A model generated the notes under the pieces. It ran no database searches. It saw nothing but the letters and a program-made list of their open reading frames with translations, and was not told where the DNA came from. From NCBI RefSeq assembly GCF_963677945.1, contig NZ_OY782578.1, forward strand, positions 3,005,258-3,069,257: 64,000 bases of DNA. Reading direction: 5' to 3'. The number at the start of each line of letters is the position of its first letter. Positions within the stretch are counted from its first letter, which is position 1. Shown piece after piece: positions 25,658 to 34,265 of the stretch. Both the position numbers and the translations under genes were made by a program. Source of the stretch: an uncultured Bacteroides sp. GTDB lineage: Bacteria > Bacteroidota > Bacteroidia > Bacteroidales > Bacteroidaceae.

Positions 25658-25688
25658 GAATAATCAATTGTTAAGAACAAAACAAGCT

Positions 25689-26759
25689 ATGGATGAACTG
25701 CCGGAAAGAATACGAATAAAAGACATAGCACGCTTAGCCGATGTGTCAGTTGGAACTGTTGATCGAGTAATTCATGGGAGAAGCGGTGTATCCGAAAAAA
25801 GCAAAAAGCGGGTTGAAGAGATTTTAGATCAATTAAACTATCAGCCTAACATGTACGCTAGTGCTCTGGCCTCAAATAAAAAATACCTGTTTGTTAGTTT
25901 GCTCCCTCAGCATGTAGAAGGGGAATACTGGACAGCAGTAGAAAAAGGTATAACAGATGCAGTATATGCTTTTTCGGATTTTAATATTTCTATAAAGATG
26001 TGCTATTATGATGCGTATGACTATACATCATTCACATCTGCAGGAAATGCTATATTGGCTGAGCATCCTGACGGCGTAATAGTCTCTCCTACTATACCTC
26101 AGATTACTCGTAATTTTACAGATTATCTAAATGAGTTTTCTATACCTTATATATTTATAGACTCAAATATTCCTGACCTGCATCCATTGGCTTTTTATGG
26201 ACAAAACTCAGAAAGAAGTGGAAATTTCGCAGCAAAGATGTTAATGCTAATGTCTGATAAAGCTGATGAAATAGTTATTTTCCGTCAGATTAAAGAAGGT
26301 ATTATAGGATCAAATCAACAGGAAAACAGAGATAAAGGCTTTAGAATTTATATGAAAGAGCATTTTCCTTCCTGTCGTATTACTGAGCTTAACCTTCATC
26401 CAAAGTATCCTATTGAAGATGAACAATTACTAGATGCTTATTTTGCTGAACATCCAAATGTTACATGTGGAATAACATTCAATTCAAAAGTTCACATTAT
26501 AGGCGAATATATTGAGAAAAGAGGAATCAAGAATTTTAATTTGGTTGGTTATGACTTACTGACGAGAAACGTAACTTGTCTTAAAAATGGCTCGGTTTCT
26601 ATGTTAATTGCTCAGCAACCTGAAATTCAGGGATATAATAGTGTGAAAGCTTTATGTGATCAATTAATATTAAAAAAAGAGATTAATGGTATAAACTATA
26701 TGCCGATAGATTTATTAACTGTAGAAACTGTGGACTTTTATCTTAATTTTCAAAAATAA
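25689..26759 (+). CDS. LacI-family transcriptional regulator of uronate genes
   Basis: DNA-binding repressor or activator of 356 residues. The helix-turn-helix is at about 10-30 (IRIKDIARLADVSVGTVDRV), with hinge sequence NYQPNMYASALAS. A periplasmic-binding-like sensor domain follows (about 65-350). I chose the ATG at 25689. The upstream in-frame ATG at 25623 directly follows the predicted -7 box (ending 25620) and would precede or coincide with the transcript start. It diverges from kdgK and lies 21 bp before uxaA, so it most likely senses a uronate or KDG-type intermediate and binds operators A and B. Confidence 0.9.
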   Translation: MDELPERIRIKDIARLADVSVGTVDRVIHGRSGVSEKSKKRVEEILDQLNYQPNMYASALASNKKYLFVSLLPQHVEGEYWTAVEKGITDAVYAFSDFNISIKMCYYDAYDYTSFTSAGNAILAEHPDGVIVSPTIPQITRNFTDYLNEFSIPYIFIDSNIPDLHPLAFYGQNSERSGNFAAKMLMLMSDKADEIVIFRQIKEGIIGSNQQENRDKGFRIYMKEHFPSCRITELNLHPKYPIEDEQLLDAYFAEHPNVTCGITFNSKVHIIGEYIEKRGIKNFNLVGYDLLTRNVTCLKNGSVSMLIAQQPEIQGYNSVKALCDQLILKKEINGINYMPIDLLTVETVDFYLNFQK

Positions 26760-26780
26760 ACTTATCATAATAGAAAATAT

Positions 26781-28271
26781 ATGGAAACGAAGTATTTAAA
26801 AATTAATCCTGCAGATAATGTAGCTGTAGCTATCTTAAATTTGTCTGCCGGTGAAACCATTTCCGTAAATGGATTGGATATTAAACTAAATGAAGATGTT
26901 CCAGCTGGTCACAAATTTGCTTTGAAAGACTTCGCTGTTGACGATCATATAGTCAAATATGGTTATGCTATTGGCCATGCTATAGCTCCTATTAAACAAG
27001 GTGACTGGGTAAATGAAAAGAAGATCAAGACAAATTTGTCTGGCTTACTTGAATATACATACAATCCAGCTCATGAAACTCTCGAGATTGCAAATAAAAA
27101 CCTTACTTTCAAAGGTTACAAGCGTAAAAACGGCGATGTTAGTGTAAGAAATGAAATATGGATTATTCCAACAGTTGGTTGTGTAAATGGTATTGTTAAC
27201 CAATTAGCAGATCAGCTACGTCGTGAAACTGAAGGAAAAGGAGTAGATGCTATTGTTGCATTCCCACATAACTACGGTTGCTCTCAATTAGGCGATGACC
27301 ACGAAAATACCCGTAAGATATTACGTGACATGGTTCTTCATCCAAATGCCGGTGCAGTATTTGTTGTAGGTTTGGGCTGTGAAAACAATCAGCTTACTGC
27401 TTTCCGCGAATTCCTTGGCGAATATGATGCAGACCGTGTAGCATTCATGGAAACTCAGAAAGTCGGTGATGAATTTGAAGAAGGTATGGCTATTCTTCGT
27501 GATCTTTATTCAAAAGCAAGCAAAGATGTACGTGTTGATGTTCCTCTTTCTGAATTACGTGTAGGATTAAAATGTGGTGGATCAGACGGATTCTCAGGAA
27601 TTACAGCTAATCCATTACTTGGTATGTTCTCCGACTTCTTGATTGCTCAAGGTGGTACATCGGTTCTTACCGAAGTTCCTGAAATGTTTGGTGCTGAGAC
27701 AATCTTGATGAACCGTTGTGAGAACAAAGAATTATTTGAGCAGACAGTTCATTTGATTAACGATTTTAAGGATTACTTTATCCGTAATGAACAACCAATT
27801 TATGAAAATCCTTCTCCGGGAAATAAAGCTGGTGGTATTTCAACACTGGAAGAAAAGTCATTAGGCTGCACTCAAAAATGCGGAAAAAGTGTAGTTAAAG
27901 GAGTAATGAAATACGGCGAAAGAATTCAAACTAAAGGTTTGAACTTATTGAGCGCGCCAGGTAACGACCTTGTTGCAGCAACAACTCTTGCGGCATCAGG
28001 TTGTCATATGGTTCTTTTCACAACCGGACGCGGAACTCCATTTGGAACATTTGTACCAACCATGAAGATTTCAACAAATTCAAATTTGGCAAATAATAAA
28101 CCAGGATGGATTGATTTTAACGCAGGAGTTATTCTGGAAAATGAACCAATGGAAAAAACTTGTGAAAGATTTACTGATTATATAATCAAAGTTGCAAGTG
28201 GTGAGCCTGTAAATAACGAAAAGAAAAACTATCGTGAAATTGCAATATTCAAAACTGGTGTAACTTTATAA
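26781..28271 (+). CDS. uxaA: Altronate dehydratase (UxaA family)
   Basis: Dehydratase of 496 residues that converts D-altronate to 2-keto-3-deoxygluconate in galacturonate breakdown. The small N-terminal SAF domain (about 1-95, GHKFALKDFAVDDHIVKYG) and the large domain are both complete. Family motifs are FPHNYGCSQLGDDHENTRK (about 174-192), VVGLGCENNQ, LKCGGSDGFSGITANPLLG and ALGCTQKCGK-like SLGCTQKCGKS; their cysteines are probable metal ligands. It is co-transcribed with the regulator (21-bp gap) and followed by a terminator. No uxaB or uxaC lies in the window. Confidence 0.94.
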   Translation: METKYLKINPADNVAVAILNLSAGETISVNGLDIKLNEDVPAGHKFALKDFAVDDHIVKYGYAIGHAIAPIKQGDWVNEKKIKTNLSGLLEYTYNPAHETLEIANKNLTFKGYKRKNGDVSVRNEIWIIPTVGCVNGIVNQLADQLRRETEGKGVDAIVAFPHNYGCSQLGDDHENTRKILRDMVLHPNAGAVFVVGLGCENNQLTAFREFLGEYDADRVAFMETQKVGDEFEEGMAILRDLYSKASKDVRVDVPLSELRVGLKCGGSDGFSGITANPLLGMFSDFLIAQGGTSVLTEVPEMFGAETILMNRCENKELFEQTVHLINDFKDYFIRNEQPIYENPSPGNKAGGISTLEEKSLGCTQKCGKSVVKGVMKYGERIQTKGLNLLSAPGNDLVAATTLAASGCHMVLFTTGRGTPFGTFVPTMKISTNSNLANNKPGWIDFNAGVILENEPMEKTCERFTDYIIKVASGEPVNNEKKNYREIAIFKTGVTL

Positions 28272-28293
28272 GATATCAATTCAGTTTTTTAAG

Positions 28294-28340
28294 GTCGGAG
28301 ATGTAGTATAAATAGGTACTGCATCTCCGACTTTCTTTTT
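28294..28340 (+). terminator. Terminator of the regulator-uxaA operon
   Basis: The 15-nt arms 28294-28308 and 28317-28331 pair with one G-T wobble and an 8-nt loop, followed by TTTCTTTTT. Confidence 0.88.
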
Positions 28341-28841
28341 ATCTGTATTTGCTAATAAAACCTAATTCCAAATTAGAGATATTGAATATTATTGTTTACA
28401 GTAAATATATAATTATGATAACCCTAAATTTATATTTTGATAATATCCAGTAAGTTTCAGCAATATATCTTAAGAATTAAATTTTAAATATTAACCTTAA
28501 TAATTGTCTATATTTAGCTGATTTTGCCTTCCTTAAATCATACTAATAATCATTCCTGATTTATATATCGAAACATTTCCGTCTATATATTATTTAATTT
28601 TGTATAGTTTTAAATAATAAGTTTAATTAAATCTTTAAATTGTTATGAGAAGAGCACTACACTCCTCTTATTTTATTAAATATCTTTCTATACATATCAT
28701 TGTTAGCTATGAATATATAACAAAATCAGGGTTCCATCTATAGCTTAATTTTATCATTTACATGATCAGACACAACTAGTATGCCTTAAATTCATGTGTC
28801 TGCATAATAGATTTTGCACATACACTTTATATAAAACACAA
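28341..28841. other. AT-rich 500-bp gap before the first C10 protease gene
   Basis: No gene is seen. An 8-bp inverted repeat, CAGACACA (28767-28774) with TGTGTCTG (28795-28802), lies upstream of the first protease gene and may be an operator. A TAGATTTTG stretch at 28808-28816 is one base longer than a -7 consensus. The rest is A/T-rich without recognisable signals. Confidence 0.5.
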
Positions 28842-31433
28842 ATGACTAAACTTTACGTTAATGCTTTTTTGCTCAAAAAGCTGATATTTATATTTATTTT
28901 TTCTTGTTCAATTTTGCCAGGTTTTGCAAAATTGCGTACTAGCAATGAAGCATTAAGTATTGCTAGTTATTATTCTCAGAAATCACAAGTCATAACTAAG
29001 ACTATTGGATTGCCAAATTCCACATTAACATTAGCTTACACTTGTAAAGATAGCATTGTTACCCGTTCTTCAACAGAAAAAGCATACTACTACGTATTTA
29101 ATATTGGCGATAATAATGGCTTTATTATCGTTTCTGGAGATGATAGAGCTAAAGACATTCTTGGATATTCTCATAATGGTAAATTTAATTCAGATTCTTT
29201 GCCTCCAAACTTCTCTACATGGCTAAATTTCTATCAAAAGGAAATAAAAGCATTAATGAATCAACCTGAAGAATTAAGTTATACTTCAAATGTTTTACTC
29301 AGTACAACTGATAATTCAACTACTAATAAAACAACTTATGCAACATCTTTAGCTCCACTTCTTGGAGGAATAAAATGGGATCAGGGAACTCCTTACAATG
29401 AACTCTGTCCTACAATAAGTACAAAATCTTCTGAAAGAACTGTTACTGGTTGCGTAGCTACTGCTATGGCTCAGGTAATGAGATACCATCAATGGCCCAT
29501 TACAGGAAAAGGATCGAATACCTATACTCCGGATGGATATTTTCAAGCTCTTACAGTTGACTTTTCAAAAACTACATACGACTGGAAAAATATGACTGAA
29601 ACATATAATAGCTTAAGTACTGTTACTGAAAAAAATGCCGTAGCCACGTTAATGTATCATTGTGGAGTAGCTGTGAACATGGATTATGGTTTTTCCAGCT
29701 CTGCTAGTCCGACTAATATGGCCAAAGCTTTAATAAAGTATTTTAGCTACGATTCCAATATTCAGAGTTATCACAGAGATTATTATACCAGATCAGAGTG
29801 GAAGAATATGCTTAAAACTGAGTTAAATGCAAAACGTCCTGTTCTTTATGCCGGAAATTCTACTGACATAGGGCATCAATTTGTTTGTGACGGGTATGAC
29901 AGCAATGATCTTTTTCATTTTAACTGGGGATGGAGTGGTGAATCTGATGGTTATTTTGAACTTTCTGCACTAAATCCATCCGCTCTTGGTATTGGTGGCG
30001 GAACCAGCGGAGGGTTTAATTCTGATCAGCTTTTTGTTATCGGAGTACAAAAACCTAATGAAACATCGGTTGCAGCACCTTATCAATTACACTTATATTC
30101 ACCACTAAAAATCTCTGCAAACTCAATAAGTCGTACAAATACTTTTTCAATTAATGCAGATATCTATAATATGGGAATAACTAATTTCAGTGGTTCTATT
30201 GGGCTGGCATTATACAATGAAAATAGCTTTGTAAAATTGATTAAAAGTTATTCTGTATCGTCTCTTGACACATATAGTGGATGGTCCAATTTAGCATACT
30301 CTTCGAGTATACCAACAGATGTGATAAATGGTAACTACAAACTTTACAGTGTATTTCTTCCTTCCGGAAAATCAGAATGGCAAATAATGAGAGGAAAAGT
30401 AGGAACAGCTAATTACTTAAATGTAGCAGTTACTTCTTCAAATGTAACATTCAGTGTTCCAAACGTACTTCCAAACCTAACTCTTAATTCAATATCTACT
30501 ATAGGCAATCTTTATCAAAACAGCACTGGTAGATTTAATCTAAACCTTACAAATACTGGAGGTGAATATAATTCAAACTTAGTTATTTTATTAAAGTCTG
30601 CTGTTAACGACTCTATCTCTCAAGTAGTTTGTATAGATCCTGTAAATATTAGTTCTGGTGAGACAAAAAGTCTCGACTTTTTTGGAAATATTACATTGCC
30701 AGCAGGAAAACACTATTTATATGCAATGTATGATCCACAGAATGACAGATCAAATACAGATACATTTAATAATATAGGTTCTCCTTTAACCGTAGAAATA
30801 TTATCTACTTCAATAGAGACGCCAGTTCTTACACTAACTTCAAAGATTTCATTCCCTGATCCATCACAAGTAAATGGGAATGATGCAATTCTAACGGCTC
30901 GTATAAAAAATACCGGAGGATATTTTGAGGATTATATAGTAGCATTCGTATATCCGGTTAACAGCTATATTGCACTTTCATTTTTTGGATTCCAGAAAAT
31001 TATTTTAGATAAAGATGAAGAAAAAACAATAACCCTCAGCGGAAATATTGGTCTTGAGCCGGGATCATATTTAACAACACTAGCTTATAGTACAACATTA
31101 GGAAATAGCTATTCATTTATGGATCCTAATGATTATAGTAAAATTGTTTTTACTATCACCGATAATACAACTAAAGCTACAGACATAGAACAAACGAAAG
31201 AAGCAAAGCCATATCTTTACCCTATCCCAGCAACAGATATTCTTTATCTAAAATCGGATGATGTTGTAAAAGCAATCAATATAACGGATCTTTCTGGAAA
31301 GTTGGTTTTAAAAATTAATCCTTTAAGAAATGGAGAAATTCCTATTCTAATAAATACACTCAAAGCAGGTGCATACATTCTTCAATCGATAACCGAAACA
31401 GAAGAAAAAGTTTGCAAATTCATAAAAAAATGA
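28842..31433 (+). CDS. Secreted C10 (streptopain-like) cysteine protease, paralog 1
   Basis: Secreted protease of 863 residues from the ATG at 28842; an ATG at 28794 would put 16 odd residues before the signal peptide. Order: signal peptide (about 10-30), Spi-type inhibitory propeptide (about 32-140; FIIVSGDDRAKDILGYS), peptidase C10 domain with Cys204 (TGCVATAMAQV) and His345 (GHQFVCDGYD) followed by FHFNWGWSG, three Ig/CARDB-like beta domains, and a type-A C-terminal sorting domain (YPIPATDILYL to CKFIKK). The zymogen would be activated by loss of the propeptide. It has its own terminator. Substrates are unknown. Confidence 0.92.
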   Translation: MTKLYVNAFLLKKLIFIFIFSCSILPGFAKLRTSNEALSIASYYSQKSQVITKTIGLPNSTLTLAYTCKDSIVTRSSTEKAYYYVFNIGDNNGFIIVSGDDRAKDILGYSHNGKFNSDSLPPNFSTWLNFYQKEIKALMNQPEELSYTSNVLLSTTDNSTTNKTTYATSLAPLLGGIKWDQGTPYNELCPTISTKSSERTVTGCVATAMAQVMRYHQWPITGKGSNTYTPDGYFQALTVDFSKTTYDWKNMTETYNSLSTVTEKNAVATLMYHCGVAVNMDYGFSSSASPTNMAKALIKYFSYDSNIQSYHRDYYTRSEWKNMLKTELNAKRPVLYAGNSTDIGHQFVCDGYDSNDLFHFNWGWSGESDGYFELSALNPSALGIGGGTSGGFNSDQLFVIGVQKPNETSVAAPYQLHLYSPLKISANSISRTNTFSINADIYNMGITNFSGSIGLALYNENSFVKLIKSYSVSSLDTYSGWSNLAYSSSIPTDVINGNYKLYSVFLPSGKSEWQIMRGKVGTANYLNVAVTSSNVTFSVPNVLPNLTLNSISTIGNLYQNSTGRFNLNLTNTGGEYNSNLVILLKSAVNDSISQVVCIDPVNISSGETKSLDFFGNITLPAGKHYLYAMYDPQNDRSNTDTFNNIGSPLTVEILSTSIETPVLTLTSKISFPDPSQVNGNDAILTARIKNTGGYFEDYIVAFVYPVNSYIALSFFGFQKIILDKDEEKTITLSGNIGLEPGSYLTTLAYSTTLGNSYSFMDPNDYSKIVFTITDNTTKATDIEQTKEAKPYLYPIPATDILYLKSDDVVKAINITDLSGKLVLKINPLRNGEIPILINTLKAGAYILQSITETEEKVCKFIKK

Positions 31434-31454
31434 TTTTTACAATATTTGTTGAAC

Positions 31455-31495
31455 AAAAAGAGCATATGTATTTATTTGTCTATGCTCTTTTTTCT
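31455..31495 (+). terminator. Terminator after C10 protease 1
   Basis: AAAAGAGCATA (31456-31466) pairs perfectly with TATGCTCTTTT (31481-31491) and is followed by more T residues. Confidence 0.88.
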
Positions 31496-31652
31496 TATAT
31501 TTACCACATTTATAACTTATTATAAGCTTTTATAACAAAGTAAAGTTGATTGTAATCTATTTCTAATACAAAATTTCAAAATTTGAATTTCAGAGAAGTT
31601 AAACAGATCTATTTTTATATAACTGCTGTGGATGATTTAACACAAACAACAA

Positions 31653-34202
31653 ATGAAAAAGTCACTACTACTTATAGGATTCCTATTATTCTTTGCAACA
31701 AATGTTCTGGCAATATCGCGGACTAGCATTGAAGCATTAAGCATAGCAAACTCTTTCTATCAGAAAGCGCAGGTTCCAACAAAAAAGATGTCTTCAGATT
31801 TATCGACTTTGAAATTAGCCTATACTTGTACCGATGGTATATCTACCAGATCAACTTCTGATAAAGCATTTTATTATATATTCAACAGAGGGGAGAATAA
31901 TGGTTTTATTATTGTTTCCGGAGATGATAGAGCAAAAGATATTTTAGGATATTCAGATGTCGGAAAGTTTGATATAAACTCTTTACCATCTAATTTTTCT
32001 GCTTGGCTAAACTTTTACAAAGAAGAATTGAAGTATTTGATAGAGCAGCCAGAATCAACAAATACTTCTTCAGTTCAGCTAAGTGAGTCAATCGGTACTG
32101 ATGTTCGCCAGTCTACTTATTCAACTTCTGTAGCTCCGTTATTAGGTGGAATTAAATGGGATCAAGGATCACCATACAATAATCTTTGTCCTATAATTAA
32201 TGATTCAACATCCGAAAGAGCAGCTACAGGATGTGTTGCCACAGCAATGGCTCAGGTTATGAAATATTATAGCTGGCCTGTTAGTGGAACCGGGTCAAAC
32301 ACTTATACTCCTACTGGGTTTACTACATCTTTAAGCGTTGATTTTTCTAAAACTACATACGACTGGGCAAATATGACTGATATATATAATAGTTCAAGCA
32401 CCGCTATTCAAAAGGATGCTGTGGCTACACTAATGTATCATGCGGGAGTTTCAGTAAACATGATGTATGGAGAATATAGTTCTGCATCCTCTTTAAATAT
32501 GGCTAAAGCTCTAATCGGATATTTTAGTTATGATTCAAATATCCAAAGTTATTATAGAGATTATTATTCTAAACCTGAATGGGAAGGTCTGATAAAGACA
32601 GAATTAAATGCTGGTCGTCCGGTTTTTTATGCCGGATATTCCAAAGAAACAGGTCATCAGTTTGTGTGTGACGGATACGATAATAATGGATTATTCCATT
32701 TTAATTGGGGATGGAGTGGAAGTTCAGATGGTTATTTTGAATTGTCAGTTCTTAATCCATCTTCCTTAGGAATTGGTGGAGGAACCAGTAGCGGATTTAA
32801 TTATGATCAGCTTATTGTTATTGGAGTGCAAAAGCCAAATGCATCATCCACTGTACATCCTTACCAGTTATACTTATATTCACCGTTTAATACTATTCCA
32901 GCTTCTGTTAACCGTACAAGCACCTTCACATTACCAATGAGAATAACCAATTTAGGCATAAATACATTTAATGGTAAGGTTGGATTAGCTTTATATAATG
33001 ATAACGGATTTGTAAAATTACTCAGCAGTCGCTCTTCATCGCTCGACACCTATTCCGGATATTATAATCCTTCTTATGCAACTAACATTACTGTACCTTC
33101 TGATGTTGTTGATGGTAATTACATGCTTTACAGTGTGTTTCAGCCAACCGGTGATTCTGACTGGCAGATTATGAGAGGAAAAGTAGGAACGCCCAATTAT
33201 ATAAATGTAAATGTAACATCAACCAATATCATATTTTCAGCCCCAGATGTGCGACCTAATTTGACATTGAATTCATTAACGGTTAATGGTAACTTATATC
33301 AAAACAAAACAGGTAAATTCAATGTAAGTATAATAAATAATGGAGGAGAATATAATTCATCATTAATTCTTTATTTAAAATCGGCAGAGAATAATGCAAT
33401 AGAACAATATGTTTCTAATGATCCAATAAATATTGCATCAGGCAACACTAAGAGTTTTGATATTGCTGGAAATATTAAATTAGTTTTCGGAAAATACTAT
33501 TTATATGTGATGTATGATTATTATAATAATCGCGCATCACAGAGTTATGTAACTCTTGGCGATTCAATAACCGTTACGGTATTACCGGAGCCTGGAAACC
33601 CAATTCTTACACTAACATCTAAAGTCTCTTTCCCGGACTCTAACAAAGTTAATAAAAACAATGCAGTGCTTACGGCCAGAATAAAGAATACCGGAGGATA
33701 CTTTAATAACAATGTAATAGCATTTGTATATCCTTCAACAGCTGGAAACTCACTTACTTATTACGGATATCAGACTATAGTTTTAGATACAGATGAAGAA
33801 AAGGAAGTAACATTCAGTGGCAATATAGATTTAGATCCAGGTTCATATTTAACAGCTGTAACGTATTGGGATACAACAATAAATGATTGGAATCTTATTG
33901 CTCCTAGAGATAATTCTGTCTTAGCGTTTACTCTTGTGGATAGTAGTACTGATATTGAAAGAAATTCATCTTCTAAATTGCTTATTTATCCTAATCCCGT
34001 AGTAGATACCTTATTTCTGCAATCTGAAAAGATTATAAAAATAATCAGAATTATGGATATTTCCGGAAAACAAATATTATTTTTGAGACCAGAGAAGAGT
34101 GGATTGATTTCAGTTTCTGTAAACGGACTAAGTTCTGGAACTTATGTTCTTCAATGTGAATCTGAAACAGGTATTGAGGTTTGCAAATTTATTAAAAGGT
34201 AG
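31653..34202 (+). CDS. Secreted C10 cysteine protease, paralog 2
   Basis: 849 residues with the same plan as paralog 1: signal peptide (1-20, ending NVLAIS), Spi propeptide (about 22-130; FIIVSGDDRAKDILGYS), C10 domain with Cys194 (TGCVATAMAQV) and His335 (GHQFVCDGYD), three Ig/CARDB-like domains (LTLNSLTVNG..., LTLTSKVSF...) and a C-terminal sorting domain ending VCKFIKR. It is the first gene of a likely three-gene unit, with the next protease 63 bp away and no terminator between. The catalytic residues are intact, so it should be active once processed. Confidence 0.92.
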   Translation: MKKSLLLIGFLLFFATNVLAISRTSIEALSIANSFYQKAQVPTKKMSSDLSTLKLAYTCTDGISTRSTSDKAFYYIFNRGENNGFIIVSGDDRAKDILGYSDVGKFDINSLPSNFSAWLNFYKEELKYLIEQPESTNTSSVQLSESIGTDVRQSTYSTSVAPLLGGIKWDQGSPYNNLCPIINDSTSERAATGCVATAMAQVMKYYSWPVSGTGSNTYTPTGFTTSLSVDFSKTTYDWANMTDIYNSSSTAIQKDAVATLMYHAGVSVNMMYGEYSSASSLNMAKALIGYFSYDSNIQSYYRDYYSKPEWEGLIKTELNAGRPVFYAGYSKETGHQFVCDGYDNNGLFHFNWGWSGSSDGYFELSVLNPSSLGIGGGTSSGFNYDQLIVIGVQKPNASSTVHPYQLYLYSPFNTIPASVNRTSTFTLPMRITNLGINTFNGKVGLALYNDNGFVKLLSSRSSSLDTYSGYYNPSYATNITVPSDVVDGNYMLYSVFQPTGDSDWQIMRGKVGTPNYINVNVTSTNIIFSAPDVRPNLTLNSLTVNGNLYQNKTGKFNVSIINNGGEYNSSLILYLKSAENNAIEQYVSNDPINIASGNTKSFDIAGNIKLVFGKYYLYVMYDYYNNRASQSYVTLGDSITVTVLPEPGNPILTLTSKVSFPDSNKVNKNNAVLTARIKNTGGYFNNNVIAFVYPSTAGNSLTYYGYQTIVLDTDEEKEVTFSGNIDLDPGSYLTAVTYWDTTINDWNLIAPRDNSVLAFTLVDSSTDIERNSSSKLLIYPNPVVDTLFLQSEKIIKIIRIMDISGKQILFLRPEKSGLISVSVNGLSSGTYVLQCESETGIEVCKFIKR

Positions 34203-34265
34203 AATCAATGTATATGTTTAAACATATTGCTATATTCTATTTGTACAGCTAAAATTTTATAAGAA

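Noticed and set aside
25623-25688. Upstream ATG as the start of the LacI-type regulator
   Set aside because: It lies only 2 nt after the predicted -7 box, so the transcript would start at or after it, and the extra 22 residues precede a standard LacI N-terminus.
28794-28841. Upstream ATG as the start of protease 1
   Set aside because: It would put 16 unusual residues (MCLHNRFC...) before a good signal peptide that starts at the ATG at 28842.
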